From NCBI RefSeq assembly GCF_039544005.1, contig NZ_BAABKV010000001.1, positions 7,750,001 to 7,814,000 of the forward strand: a stretch of 64,000 nt of DNA, written 5' to 3'. Both the position numbers and the translations under genes were made by a program. The DNA comes from Kitasatospora paranensis (GTDB lineage Bacteria; Actinomycetota; Actinomycetes; Streptomycetales; Streptomycetaceae). Within the stretch, counting starts at the first letter, position 1; each line of letters starts with the position of its first letter. The notes beneath the pieces were generated by a model. The model was not told the DNA's origin. It saw nothing but the letters and a program-made list of their open reading frames with translations, and made no database searches. Below, piece by piece: positions 52,836 through 61,691 of this stretch.

Positions 52836-54014
52836 ATGAACGCCGTCCTGCACGCCCTGAAGATCACCGGTTCCATGACCTGGGAGATCACCTGGGCGCT
52901 CATCCTCGGATTCGCCCTGTCCGCCGTCGTCCAGGCGGTCGTCCGCAAGGCCACCGTCGTCGGCCTGCTCGGGGACGCCCGCCCGCGCACCCTCGCCGTC
53001 GCCGCCGGCCTGGGCGCGGCCTCCTCGTCCTGCTCGTACGCCGCCGTCGCGCTCGCCCGGTCGCTGTTCCGCCGGGGCGCGGACTTCACCGCGGCGATGG
53101 CGTTCGAGATCGCCTCCACGAACCTGGTGGTCGAGCTCGGCGTCATCCTGGCGCTGCTGATGGGCTGGCAGTTCACCGCGGCGGAGTTCGTCGGCGGTCC
53201 GGTCATGATCGTGCTGCTGGCCGTGCTCTTCCGGCTGTTCCTGCGGGACGCGCTGCTGCGGGAGGCCCGCGCGCAGGCGGACGAAGGGCGTGCGGGCTCC
53301 ATGGAGGGGCACGCCGCGATGGACATGTCCGTCCGGACGGAGGGCTCGTTCGCCCGCCGGCTCCTCTCCGGCGAGGGCTGGACGGCCACCTCGCACGTCT
53401 TCGTCATGGAGTGGGCCGCGATCCTGCGCGACCTGGTGCTCGGCCTGCTCATCGCCGGGGCCGTCGCGGCCTGGGTCCCGGACACGTTCTGGCAGACCTT
53501 CTTCTTCGAAGGACACCCGCTGGCCGCGAAGATCTGGGGCCCGCTGATCGGACCGCTGGTGGCCATCGCGTCCTTCGTCTGCTCCATCGGCAACGTGCCG
53601 CTGGCGGTCGTGCTCTGGAAGGGCGGCATCAGCTTCGGCGGCGTCGTCGCCTTCATCTTCGCCGACCTGCTGATCCTGCCGATCCTCAACATCTACCGGA
53701 AGTACTACGGCGCCCGGACGACCCTGTTCCTGCTCGGCACCTTCTACGCGTCGATGGTCGTGGCCGGCTACGTGGTCGAACTCCTCTTCGGGGGACTCGG
53801 ACTGATTCCCGATCCGGCGGACGCCACCATCCCCATGGAGGGCGTGTCCTGGAACTACACCACCTACCTCAACATCGTCTTCCTGCTGCTCGCGGCCGCC
53901 CTGGTCGTCCGGTTCTTCCGTACCGGGGGCCGCGGGATGCTCCGGATGATGGGCGGCTCGCCCGACACCGGGGGCGGCGAAGGGCACCGGCACGCACAGG
54001 CCGAGCAGGGCTGA
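52836..54014 (+). CDS. Permease of the UPF0718/ArsP-like family, 392 aa
   Basis: Eight to ten hydrophobic helices, with the family block GLGAASSSCSYAAVALARSLFRRGADFTAAMAFEIASTNLVVELGVIL near the N-terminus and IASFVCSIGNVPLAVVLWKGGISFGGVVAFIFADLLILPIL in the second half. The paired S/C-S-x-P-like loops resemble each other, the two-fold repeat of this family. Family members include organoarsenical effluxers, and many are of unknown substrate. The tail is His/Gly-rich (GGGEGHRHAQAEQG), which could bind metal. GGGAAGG precedes the ATG. Confidence 0.85.
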   Translation: MNAVLHALKITGSMTWEITWALILGFALSAVVQAVVRKATVVGLLGDARPRTLAVAAGLGAASSSCSYAAVALARSLFRRGADFTAAMAFEIASTNLVVELGVILALLMGWQFTAAEFVGGPVMIVLLAVLFRLFLRDALLREARAQADEGRAGSMEGHAAMDMSVRTEGSFARRLLSGEGWTATSHVFVMEWAAILRDLVLGLLIAGAVAAWVPDTFWQTFFFEGHPLAAKIWGPLIGPLVAIASFVCSIGNVPLAVVLWKGGISFGGVVAFIFADLLILPILNIYRKYYGARTTLFLLGTFYASMVVAGYVVELLFGGLGLIPDPADATIPMEGVSWNYTTYLNIVFLLLAAALVVRFFRTGGRGMLRMMGGSPDTGGGEGHRHAQAEQG

Positions 54015-54094
54015 GCCGACCGGGTGGCGGTGGTGACCGGGGGCCGGCCGGGCGGTTAGTCGGTGCAGACCCGTCCGTGACCAAGGAGACCGCG

Positions 54095-54313
54095 ATGCGC
54101 ACCACCGTCCGAACCGTCCTCGTCGGCGCACTGCTGGGCGCAGCCGCCCTGGCGGCCACCCCGACGGCCTCGGCCGCCGGGGGCGCCGCCTACCCGGCGC
54201 CCTCCAAGCAGGAGCACCTGTACACCATCCCGGTCGGCGGCATCGCGGACGTCGGCGACCTCACCAAGGTCAGCCTCCTCGGCTACGACTTCGCCGGGCT
54301 GCTCGGTCACTAG
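54095..54313 (+). CDS. Small secreted protein, 72 aa
   Basis: AAGGAG precedes the ATG. A clear signal peptide (MRTTVRTVLVGALLGAAALAATPTASA, cleavage near residue 27) leaves a mature peptide of about 45 residues (GGAAYPAPSKQEHLYTIPVGGIADVGDLTKVSLLGYDFAGLLGH) with no Cys and no charge clusters. Orphan exported peptides of this kind are common in Streptomyces. It follows the permease by 80 bp. Function unknown. Confidence 0.7.
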   Translation: MRTTVRTVLVGALLGAAALAATPTASAAGGAAYPAPSKQEHLYTIPVGGIADVGDLTKVSLLGYDFAGLLGH

Positions 54314-54718
54314 TGCCGCGTCCGACCGGACCCGACCGGCACCGCGGCAGCGGGAACGCCGCCCCCGGTCCGGGGGCGGCGGAAATCTCGGGCCATGAGC
54401 ATGTTCAATCCGTATCCGGACGGGCACATACCACTTGACAGGGCGTCAGGATCGCCGCAGGCCGCCGGGGCCCGGCCGCGGACGACGGCGCCGGGAACGA
54501 CCCGCAACCGAACACCGAACCACCGAACGCCGAGATACCGAACGCCGAAAGACCGATCCACCGACTCAGGGCCACCGAGATCCGCGGCACCTCCCGCCGC
54601 CGGCGACCTCCGTCCTGCCCTCCCGACCACCACACCCTTGCCGCGGGCGCGCGGCCGAGGCCTGTCCGACAGGCCCTCGCCGCCGTGCCCGGATCCGGCG
54701 CACCACGAAGGGGTACCG
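54314..54718. other. Intergenic stretch with a short tandem repeat
   Basis: No gene in about 400 bp. A possible -35 (TTGACA, 54435-54440) is visible. At 54508-54560 there is an iterated motif around ACCGAACGCCGA, with two adjacent 15-bp units (ACCGAACGCCGAGAT and ACCGAACGCCGAAAG) and flanking partial copies. Confidence 0.5.
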
Positions 54719-55353
54719 ATGGCCGACCTCTACCTGCCCGGCGCCGAGCGGCGCCAACTCGACGACGCCCCCACGGCCGGAGACGGCGGTTGCCGCACCA
54801 TCTGGCACATCACCTGGGACCGCAATGCCACCGCCGATGCGCCGGCGGACCTGCTGCCCTTCGACACCCTCGCCGGCTACTTCGCCGGTGACGGCGCCGG
54901 CGTCGCCCCCCACCTGCTGTGGGACCCGTTCACCGGCCGCGCCGTGCAGTACTTCGCCGCGACCTCCCGCAGCAAGTCCGTGGTCAACGCCCCCGGCGGG
55001 GTGGAGACCAACCGCAAGGGCAACGTCTGCATCCAGATCGAGAGCCTGTTCTTCCCGTACTGCCGGGTCGACGGCCGGGTCTACCCGACGCTCGCGGACG
55101 CGCCGTGCACCGGCCTCGCCGGGATCGTCGACTGGCTGCGGTCGTGGGGGTCCCGGACGTCTGGCCGATGGGCGCGCCCACCTGGTCGGCCAACCGTTCG
55201 GCCGCGACCTGGGACACCCGCAGCGGCCACTACGGCCACTCGCAGGTGCCCGAGAACGACCACACCGATCCCGGGCCCATGCCCGACCTGTTCCGCGTTC
55301 CGCCGAAGGGCCGGCCGGCCGACCGCCGCCGGCTCGACGAAGAAGTGAGGTAG
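54719..55353 (+). CDS. N-acetylmuramoyl-L-alanine amidase/PGRP-like protein, one frame break (211 aa)
   Basis: CRTIWHITWDRNATADAPADLLPFDTLAGYF and APHLLWDPFTGRAVQYFAATSRSKSVVN, followed by RKGNVCIQIESLFF, are the core of an amidase_2-type domain. The final GHYGHSQVPENDHTDPGPMPDLF carries the conserved zinc-ligand region of such amidases. The frame switches after WLRSWG at the G5 run 55146-55150, and one more G gives VPDVWPMGAPTWSANR. No signal peptide is seen, so it may act in phage-like lysis or be exported another way. A small gene follows after 6 bp. Confidence 0.8.
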
Positions 55354-55359
55354 CACCGC

Positions 55360-55707
55360 ATGGCCATCGTGATCGGCACCATCGGGCCGGGCTTCCTGGA
55401 CGGCCACCCGGAGAACGCCACGCTCATCCCGCTCCCGCCGCAGAACGGCGGCGCGGTCGGGTGGGGCCCGGTCTACCTCTCCTTCGGCAGCGACTTCGGC
55501 GACGCGCAGCTGCGGGTGGCGCTGTGGAACGACACCTCCAGGGGCTGGCGGATCGCCACCGTCCAGGTCCCGGCCGCCGGCGGCCGGGTCGGCGTCGGCA
55601 TCCAGGACGGCGACTCCAAGGCGTCCGTCGGCCGGGTGAAGGCCTCGGCGACGGACACCGGCCTCTGCCCCGTCGGCTACCTCATCGAGACCACCCTCAA
55701 GGCCTGA
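55360..55707 (+). CDS. Hypothetical protein coupled to the amidase, 115 aa
   Basis: A beta-rich short protein (MAIVIGTIGPGFLDGHPENATLIPLPPQNGGAVGWGPVYLSFGSDFGDAQLRVALWNDTSRGW...). The sequence suggests a small beta-sandwich, possibly a carbohydrate or wall-binding module. It starts 6 bp after the amidase gene and is probably co-translated. No family recognised. I infer a shared role with the amidase from position only. Confidence 0.65.
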   Translation: MAIVIGTIGPGFLDGHPENATLIPLPPQNGGAVGWGPVYLSFGSDFGDAQLRVALWNDTSRGWRIATVQVPAAGGRVGVGIQDGDSKASVGRVKASATDTGLCPVGYLIETTLKA

Positions 55708-55736
55708 GGGCGCCGCCTCCCCGCTTTGGGGCCGGG

Positions 55737-56606
55737 TCAGGCGGTGCCGGCCGCGAGGCGGCTGCGGAGCGCGTCCGCGAGGCGTCCGGCGGCGTCCGGG
55801 TGGTGGGACAGGAACAGCCGGGGCTCGGCGAGTTCGAGCTCGATCAGCAGGGGCGCGCCGTCCGGGGCACGGACCAGGTCGACCCGGGCGTAGAGCAGGT
55901 CGGCGCGCTCCGGGACGGCGGCCAGCACCTGCTCGGCCGCCGCCAGCTGGTCGGCGTCCGGCTGCCGGGCCGTGTCGGTGAAGCCGCCGCCCGCTCCGGC
56001 GAGCATCGGCCCGCGGCGTATCGCGTGGCTGAACTCCCCGCCGATGAAGAGCAGCGACGTCTCGCCCTCGCTCTCCACCATCGGCAGGTAGGGCTGCACC
56101 ATGGCCGTCCGCCCGGCCGCGCCGAGGGCGGCCGCGTGCGCGGCGGCCACGGCACGGTCGGTGGTCCGCACGGTGTCCCGCGCGCCGACGGACACCGTCG
56201 GCTTCACCACCAGCTCCGGCCAGTGCGCCGTCTCCTCGCCGAGCGGATCGCCGGGCCCGACCCAGGCGGTCGGCACCACCGGCACGCCCGCCCCGGCGAG
56301 CGTCCGCAGGTACGTCTTGTCGGTGTTCCACTCCAGGACGGCCGCCGGGTTGCAGAGCGTGGTGAGGGCGGCGGTGCGGTGCGCCCAGGCCAGGAACTCC
56401 GAGCGCCGCGTCGTGTAGTCCCAGGTGCTGCGGACGACGGCGGCGGTGTACCCGGCCCAGTCGGCGGCGGGGTCGTCCCAGACCACCGCCTCGGCGGCCA
56501 GGCCGACCCGTCCGAAGGCCTCCAGCGCGATCCCGATCTCCATGTCCGGCGCGTCCCGGCTGGTCACGTAGGCCACCGTGGCGCGAGGGCTGGACAGGTC
56601 GGACAC
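55737..56606 (-). CDS. ATP-grasp domain protein (RimK-like), 289 aa
   Basis: A GTG start (VSDLSSPRATVAYVTSRDAPDMEIGIALEAF). Central blocks fit ATP-grasp ligases: NTDKTYLRTLAGAGVPVVPTAWV, LVVKPTVSVGARDTVR (ATP-binding Lys and Gly loop), GRTAMVQPYLPMVESEGETSLLFIGGEFSHAIRR, and ADLLYARVDLVRAPDGAPLLIELELAEPRLFL with the metal-binding Glu residues. These enzymes make amide bonds using ATP, for example in peptide or siderophore-like products. The acceptor is unknown. Confidence 0.85.
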   Translation of the reverse strand: MSDLSSPRATVAYVTSRDAPDMEIGIALEAFGRVGLAAEAVVWDDPAADWAGYTAAVVRSTWDYTTRRSEFLAWAHRTAALTTLCNPAAVLEWNTDKTYLRTLAGAGVPVVPTAWVGPGDPLGEETAHWPELVVKPTVSVGARDTVRTTDRAVAAAHAAALGAAGRTAMVQPYLPMVESEGETSLLFIGGEFSHAIRRGPMLAGAGGGFTDTARQPDADQLAAAEQVLAAVPERADLLYARVDLVRAPDGAPLLIELELAEPRLFLSHHPDAAGRLADALRSRLAAGTA

Positions 56607-56724
56607 GTGGGCTCCCGGGCTGGTACTCGTACGGACGGCGCCCCGAAGCCTCTGCCGCGGGGCGGCCGGCTGTCAACCGGCTTTCCGCCCCGGCCGGCCG
56701 CGTCCGGCGCCGTAGGCTCCGGGT

Positions 56725-57390
56725 ATGGCGGAACTGGTGGGGGACGGCGAGCTGGCGCTCTCCGAGGTGGTGGCGAACCGGACGATGAACCGGGGGCGGA
56801 CGCTCGCCGGCGTGAACAGCTATGCCCGGGAGCTCGGCTTCGACCCGGCGGAGCGGCTTCGGGGGCACCCGGGCGGCTGGCTCGACCTGTGCAGCGGCGA
56901 GGGGCTGGCGCTGCGAGCCGCCGCGGCGGTGCTGCCACCGGGCACCGCACTGACCGGTGTCGACCTGGTCGGGCCGCTCGTGCCGCCGTCGCCCGTGCCG
57001 GGCCTGCAGCTGGTGACGGCCTCGGTGGCCGGGTGGCGGCCGGCCCGGAGCGGTTTCGGGCTCGTCACCTGCGTGCACGGTCTGCCGTACCTGGGCGACA
57101 AGTTGGGCCTGCTGGCGCGCTGGGCCTGCTGGCCCGCCCCCGACGGGCTGCTGGCGGTGACCTTCGACCCCGGGTCCGTCCGGCACGCGGACGGCCGTTC
57201 GGCGGCGCGTCCGGTGCTGGCCGCGCTGCGGGCGGCCGGGTTCCGGTACTCCTCGGCGCGGCGGCTGCTCACCCTGCGGGGCGGGCGTGAACTGCCGCCC
57301 GCCTTCGAGGGGTTCGACTATCTGGGGGCCGATCCGGCGGCCGGCCCGAACTGGACCGGCCAGCCGGCCGTCGCCTCGTACTACGGCTGA
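56725..57390 (+). CDS. SAM-dependent methyltransferase-like protein, 221 aa
   Basis: A Rossmann-fold methyltransferase: motif I WLDLCSGEGLALRAAAAVLPPGTALTGVDLVG, a mid block GLVTCVHGLPYLGDKLGLLARWACWPAPDGLLAVTFDP, and the C-terminal strands ending NWTGQPAVASYYG. Motif I uses CSGEG rather than GCGTG. The substrate is unknown. The gene converges with the next methyltransferase and overlaps it by 10 bp. Confidence 0.8.
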   Translation: MAELVGDGELALSEVVANRTMNRGRTLAGVNSYARELGFDPAERLRGHPGGWLDLCSGEGLALRAAAAVLPPGTALTGVDLVGPLVPPSPVPGLQLVTASVAGWRPARSGFGLVTCVHGLPYLGDKLGLLARWACWPAPDGLLAVTFDPGSVRHADGRSAARPVLAALRAAGFRYSSARRLLTLRGGRELPPAFEGFDYLGADPAAGPNWTGQPAVASYYG

Positions 57391-58052
57391 GCCGGCCGGT
57401 CTTCCGTCCCGGGCCGGCCGGCCGTCCGGCGCAGCTTCAGGGTGTTGTCGGTGCGGGTGACGGGCAGCCCGTCGGGCCCGGTCGTCGTGCGCTCGTGCTC
57501 CTCGCTGCGCAGGACCTCCCACGCGCCCGGCGGCAGCCGCAGACCGGCGAGCACCTCGTCGGGCGTGGGCAGGTCCAGGTGGACGCCGGGGCGGTGTCCG
57601 CCGTGCGAGGCGTGGCCGACGACGAGCAGGACGCCGCCGGGTGCGACGGCGGCGGCGGCGCTGCGCAGGATCTCGTCCCGCGGCAGCGCGACCTCGGAGT
57701 GCAGGAAGTGCGCGGAGACCAGGTCGAACACCCCGTCGGGGAAGGACACCGCGAGATCGTGCTGCTGCCAGTCGATCCGGTCGGCGACGCCGGCCGACTC
57801 CGCCTGCTCGGCCCCGCGGGCGAGGGCGATCCGGGAGACATCGACGGCGGTGACCTGCCAGCCGCGCCCGGCGAGCCAGACGGCGTCGGCCCCCTCGCCG
57901 CAGCCGAGGTCCAGCGCGTGCCCGGTGGCGAGGCCGGAGACCTCGCGCACCAGGACGGCGTTCGGGTCGCCGCTCCAGATCCGGTCGCCGCTGCCGTAGC
58001 GGGTGTCCCAGAACTCCTCGGCCGTGACGTCGGTCTGCTGGTCGGTCGTCAT
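57381..58052 (-). CDS. Class I SAM-dependent methyltransferase, 223 aa
   Basis: Starts MTTDQQTDVTAEEFWDTRYGSGDRIWSGDPNAVLVREV, characteristic of a family of small-molecule methyltransferases (Tellurite-resistance/TehB-like). Motif I is LDLGCGEGADAVWLAGRGWQVTAVDVS, then DLVSAHFLHSEVALPRDEIL and VAPGGVLLVVGHASHGGHRPG. The C-terminal VLRSEEHERTTTGPDGLPVTRTDNTLKLRR is conserved in actinobacterial homologues. Overlaps the converging methyltransferase by 10 bp. Confidence 0.85.
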   Translation of the reverse strand: MTTDQQTDVTAEEFWDTRYGSGDRIWSGDPNAVLVREVSGLATGHALDLGCGEGADAVWLAGRGWQVTAVDVSRIALARGAEQAESAGVADRIDWQQHDLAVSFPDGVFDLVSAHFLHSEVALPRDEILRSAAAAVAPGGVLLVVGHASHGGHRPGVHLDLPTPDEVLAGLRLPPGAWEVLRSEEHERTTTGPDGLPVTRTDNTLKLRRTAGRPGTEDRPAQP

Positions 58053-58200
58053 GCGGTTCCTCGCTCCTGCGGTGGTCTCGTCGGGGTGTGCCCGGCGCAC
58101 CTCGGAGGTGCGCCGGCCCTGGTCGAGATCGTGCGTCGGCGGGCCGCGGACCGGCAAGGATTGTTGCCGGTTCGGCAACAGGGCCGCTCGCGGGGGCGTG

Positions 58201-58746
58201 CTACCGGTCCGCGGTGAGGTCGGCGAGCAGCCGGCGGCCCGCCGCCCAGTCGCCGAGGCCGGAGTCCGCGTTGACGTGCCCGTACGGGCCGAGGTCGACG
58301 AAGCGCGACCCCCAGGCGGCCGCGAACCGGCGGGCGCGCGCGGGGCTGCACCAGGGGTCGTCGCTGCCGGAGACCACGGTGCTGGGGAAGGGCAGCGGGC
58401 GCAGTGGTACGGGCCGGAAGTTCACCAGTTCGGGGACATCCGCGGTGTCGATGTCGGCGGGGGCGACCAGCAGGGCGCCGAGGACGCCTGGGCGGCCGCC
58501 GGCGGCCGCCCAGTGCGCGACGGTGATGCAGCCGAGGCTGTGTGCCACCAGTACGACGGGCCGGTCGGCGGCGGCGACCGCCCGGTCGAGGGCCTCCACC
58601 CAGTCGGCGCGCTGCGGCTCGTCCCAGTCGGCCTGCGCGACCCGCCGGAAGGACGGGTCGGCGTCCTCCCAGCGGCTCTGCCAGTGCGCGGGGCCGGAGT
58701 TCCGGTAGCCGGGCAGGACGAGGTGGAGCGGGCCTTCGGTGGTCAC
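58201..58746 (-). CDS. RBBP9/YdeN-type alpha/beta hydrolase, 181 aa
   Basis: A GTG start with CCGGAG 6 nt before it. VTTEGPLHLVLPGYRNSGPAHWQSRWE is the family N-terminus. The catalytic Ser lies in VVLVAHSLGCITVAHW, the Asp in VSGSDDPWCSP, and the His in LGPYGHVNADSGLG. The function is probably a serine esterase on a small substrate. The gene lies downstream of the small 116-aa gene on the same strand, 28 bp away. Confidence 0.88.
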   Translation of the reverse strand: MTTEGPLHLVLPGYRNSGPAHWQSRWEDADPSFRRVAQADWDEPQRADWVEALDRAVAAADRPVVLVAHSLGCITVAHWAAAGGRPGVLGALLVAPADIDTADVPELVNFRPVPLRPLPFPSTVVSGSDDPWCSPARARRFAAAWGSRFVDLGPYGHVNADSGLGDWAAGRRLLADLTADR

Positions 58747-58774
58747 GGCAGTCTCCGGAGGTCGGCGGGTCGGG

Positions 58775-59125
58775 TCAGTGGGCGGACGGCAGGACTTCCT
58801 CGACGGTGCTGGTGCCGGCGCCGGGCCGGGACTCCCACCGCCAGCTCTCGTCGAGCCGCAGGCGCCCGTCGGTGAGCCGGGAGAGCGTGCTGACGCAGTG
58901 TCCGCTGCTGGTGTCGCCGTCGTGGTTGAGGTGGACGTAGCGGAAGTCGAGGGTGTCGCCCGTCCGGGTGCCGACGAGGTGGCCGTGGACGATGGCGCCG
59001 CCGCGGTAGGAGGCCCACACCCGGCCGTCCTCCTCGCGGTAGGCGAAGCTCGTCGCCGTGCCGACCTCGCCGTGCTCCGCACGGGCGGTGGGAGCGAAGA
59101 CCAGACCGTCGAGGGATGGCAGCAT
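58775..59125 (-). CDS. Small conserved protein of the family often annotated as N-acetylglutamate synthase, 116 aa
   Basis: The sequence MLPSLDGLVFAPTARAEHGEVGTATSFAYREEDGRVWASYRGGAIVHGHLVGTRTGDTLDFRYVHLNHDGDTSSGHCVSTLSRLTDGRLRLDESWRWES shows the short beta-barrel pattern of this family (VWAxYxGG, GxLVG, LDFRYxHLN, SGxC, GRLRLxExWxW). The enzymatic name is carried over in databases, and the domain has no GNAT acetyltransferase motif. I would treat the function as unknown. It shares a probable operon with the hydrolase. Confidence 0.75.
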   Translation of the reverse strand: MLPSLDGLVFAPTARAEHGEVGTATSFAYREEDGRVWASYRGGAIVHGHLVGTRTGDTLDFRYVHLNHDGDTSSGHCVSTLSRLTDGRLRLDESWRWESRPGAGTSTVEEVLPSAH

Positions 59126-59204
59126 GGGCGTGCGCTCCTTCCGTGCGGGGCGCCCAGTCGATCACGGCGGTGCGGGCGGCTGCCATCCGCTTCCGGATGG
59201 CGAG

Positions 59205-59234
59205 ACGTGGCCGGACGTGGCCGGACGTGGCCGG
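59205..59234. repeat. 10-bp tandem repeat (ACGTGGCCGG), three perfect copies
   Basis: Three head-to-tail units at 59205-59234, between the small conserved gene (start 59125) and the GntR gene stop (59261). The 10-bp phasing puts each CACGTG-like core on the same DNA face. Could be a regulatory array for the gene at 58775-59125 or only slippage. Confidence 0.7.
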
Positions 59235-59260
59235 CCGGGGGCCGGCCTGCCGTCCGGCCG

Positions 59261-60115
59261 TCAGAGCACGGGCTGGACGTCACCGGTGGTGGTCGTCCGG
59301 CCGCTGCCCCGGCCCGGCAGGTCGCCGGGCGGGATACCGGGGTGGTGGGCGGCCCGGTCGGCGTCGTCCGGGCCGTGCGCGTCGCCGTCGCCGAAGGCGA
59401 TGCGGGAGACGATGCGGTAGCGGTCGCCGCGGTAGACGGAGTGCACGTACTCGACCGCCCGGCCGGTGGCGTCGGTGGTGAGGCGTTCGAAGAGCAGGGC
59501 GGGGGAGAGGGCCGGGACGCCCAGCAGCCGGGCCTCGTTCTCGCTGGTGACGGTGGGCTCCATGGACTGGACGGCCTCGCGGACCTGGATGCCGTGGCGC
59601 TCCCGGAGCAGGTCGTAGAAGTCACCGGACTCCATGTCCGCCGGGGCCAGCCCGGGGACGAGGACGGCCGGGATGTGCAGGTACTCGATGGCCATCGGCT
59701 CGCCGTCGACCAGCCGCAGCCGGGCGATGTAGGTGAGGTCGGCGCTGGGGGCGACCCGCAGCCGCCGCCCGATCCGGGCACCGGCGGGCACCGTCGAGAA
59801 CTCCAGGACGCGGCTGGCCCAGCTGCCGGCCGCGCGCGGGACGCTGAAGGCGTGGTCCTCCGGGGACATCGCCATCTCCTGGGTGATCTTCGCCGGGGCG
59901 ACGAACATGCCGCGTCCGTGCTCGCGGACGATCGACCCGGTGGCCACCAGTTCGTCCACGGCCGCGCGCAGCGTGGGGCGGGAGACGCCGAGCCGTTCGC
60001 ACAGGGTCCGTTCGGAGGGGATCGGGTCGCCGGGGGCGAGCGACTCGACGAGGTCCCGCAGGTAGTCGCGCACCCGGGTGCGCTTGCGGGCCGTTCCGGC
60101 GCTCGCGTCGTCCAT
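59261..60115 (-). CDS. GntR/UTRA-family transcriptional repressor (DasR-like), 284 aa
   Basis: The N-terminal winged helix is RVRDYLRDLVESLAPGDPIPSERTLCERLGVSRPTLRAAVDELVATGSIVREHGRGMFVA (about 14-72). The C-terminal UTRA ligand domain includes SWASRVLEFSTVPAGARIGRRL, IARLRLVDGEPMAIEYLHIPAVLVPGL and ERLTTDATGRAVEYVHSVYRGDRYRIV, the sugar-binding pattern of DasR-type regulators. Divergent from a sugar ABC transporter, with TTACCAGT operators between. Probably represses transport and hydrolysis genes until an amino-sugar phosphate is present. Confidence 0.88.
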   Translation of the reverse strand: MDDASAGTARKRTRVRDYLRDLVESLAPGDPIPSERTLCERLGVSRPTLRAAVDELVATGSIVREHGRGMFVAPAKITQEMAMSPEDHAFSVPRAAGSWASRVLEFSTVPAGARIGRRLRVAPSADLTYIARLRLVDGEPMAIEYLHIPAVLVPGLAPADMESGDFYDLLRERHGIQVREAVQSMEPTVTSENEARLLGVPALSPALLFERLTTDATGRAVEYVHSVYRGDRYRIVSRIAFGDGDAHGPDDADRAAHHPGIPPGDLPGRGSGRTTTTGDVQPVL

Positions 60116-60202
60116 GGGGATCCCTTCGTGCCGCGGCCGTGGACGGGACCGAGGGTAGCCAGCCGGTGATCGTCCCGCCAGCACCTTCCTGTCCGAACAG
60201 AT

Positions 60203-60336
60203 TACCAGTGACTTACCAGTTGGAGCGTGACTGCCCTGGCACATCGGGTCAGGTCTTGATTTTCCAAAGGGTTGACGCCGCGAGTGGTCTATGCCACCTT
60301 CTCTTACCAGTGCTGCACCAGTTCGCAAGTGGTAAG
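60203..60336. promoter_or_regulatory. GntR operators with TTACCAGT half sites
   Basis: Two direct half sites at 60203-60210 and 60214-60221 (11-bp step), and a second cluster with TTACCAGT at 60304-60311 and the opposed half GTGGTAAG at 60329-60336. The shared ACCAGT/ACTGGT core is the half site of DasR boxes. The first lies about 90 bp from the regulator start and the second about 50 bp before the lipoprotein start, so both divergent promoters can be controlled. TTGACG at 60272-60277 is a possible -35. Confidence 0.75.
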
Positions 60337-60384
60337 TTCCCAGTCGCTCTCCCCGAGGTGAACCTCCCCGTGAGACCCCCTGCG

Positions 60385-61655
60385 ATGACCCCCTCCCGCC
60401 GTTCCGGCGCCGCCCTGCTCGCCCTGCTCACCGCCGCCGGGCTCACCGCTTGCGGCTCGTCCGGCAGTTCGTCCGACACCGCCGGCACGCCCACCCGGCT
60501 GACCGTCTGGATCATGCGCGACAGCGTCACCGACGGATACCTCCAGCGCTTCAGGGCCGACTTCGAGAAGGGCCACCCGGGCACCACCCTGGACATCCAG
60601 ATCCAGGAGTGGGACGGCATCGGCCAGAAGGTCACCAGTGCCCTCGCCAGCAAGGACGCCCCCGACGTCATCGAGGTCGGCAACACCCAGGTCGCCCAGT
60701 ACGCGGCCAGCGGCGGCGTGCACGACCTCACCGACAAGGTCGCCGACCTCCAGGGCGCGGACTGGCTGCCCGGCCTCGCCGAACCCGGCCGGATCGACGG
60801 CAAGCAGTACGGCATCCCGTGGTACGCCGCCAACCGCGTCGTCATCTACAACAAGGACCTCTTCGCCCGGGCCGGCATCACCGCCCCGCCGAAGACCCGC
60901 GCCGAATGGCTGGCCGACACCGCCAAGCTCAACACCGGTGGCAACGAGGGCATCTACCTCAGCGGCCAGACCTGGTACGCGCTGGCCGGCTTCATCTGGG
61001 ACGAGGGCGGGGACCTCGCCGTCAAGGGCTCCGACGGGAAGTGGCAGGGCACCCTGGAGACCCCCAGGCGCTCGCCGGCCTGGCCTTCTACCAGCAGCTC
61101 CAGGCACTCGGCAAGGGGCCCAAGGACTCCGACGAGGCCAAGCCGCTGCAGGCCGAGGTGTTCGCCAAGGGCCACAGCGCCCAGGTCATCTCCACCCCCG
61201 GCGGGGCCGCCGCGATCACTAAGGCCAACCCCGCCCTCAAGGACAAGCTCGGCTTCTTCCCGATCCCCGGCAAGACGGCGGACAAGCCCGGCGCGGTCTT
61301 CACCGGCGGCTCCGACCTGGTCGTGCCCGAGGCCTCCCGCCACCGGGCGGCCGCGTACGAGGTGGTCAAGGCGCTGGCCGGCGCGGCCTGGCAGAGCGAC
61401 ATGGCCAAGGAGATGAGCTACGTCCCCAACCGGGTCTCGCTCGCCGGGGCGCTCGCCGGCAACGAGGGCGCGACAGCCATGGCGGTCGGAGCGGCCAACG
61501 GCCACGCCACCCCCAACTCGCCCAACTGGGCCGCCGTCGAGGCCAACAACCCGATCAAGCAGTACATGACCCAGGTGCTCACCGGCGCCGACCCGGCGAC
61601 CGCCGCGAAGACCGCCGACGAGGCGATCACCAAGGCCCTCAACAGCACCGACTGA
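60385..61655 (+). CDS. Sugar ABC transporter substrate-binding lipoprotein, one frame break (423 aa)
   Basis: A lipoprotein signal (GAALLALLTAAGLTAC, lipobox LTAC). The extracellular solute-binding family 1 fold follows: LTVWIMRDSVTDGYLQRFRADFEKGHPG, DAPDVIEVGNTQVAQYAASGGVHDLTDKVADL, GIPWYAANRVVIYNKDLFARAGI. After a frame switch at the C5 run 61061-61065 it continues ALAGLAFYQQLQAL, FTGGSDLVVPEAS and NNPIKQYMTQVLTGADPATAAKTADEAITKAL. Adding one C gives a 423-aa protein. A GTG at 60370 is an alternative start. Expected ligand: chitobiose or N-acetylglucosamine-type sugars, from the neighbours. Confidence 0.85.
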
Positions 61656-61691
61656 GCCACCGGTACCGACTGACGGAAGGTCGCCCCCGCC

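Noticed and set aside
54405..54635. Minus-strand open frame with Phe-Gly repeats (FGISAFGGSVFG)
   Set aside because: It arises from the short ACCGAAC tandem repeat. No ribosome binding site, and the composition outside the repeat is non-coding.
58775..59125. True N-acetylglutamate synthase (arginine pathway)
   Set aside because: The 116-aa sequence lacks the GNAT acetyl-CoA-binding motif, and no arg genes are near. The name is a database habit for this family.
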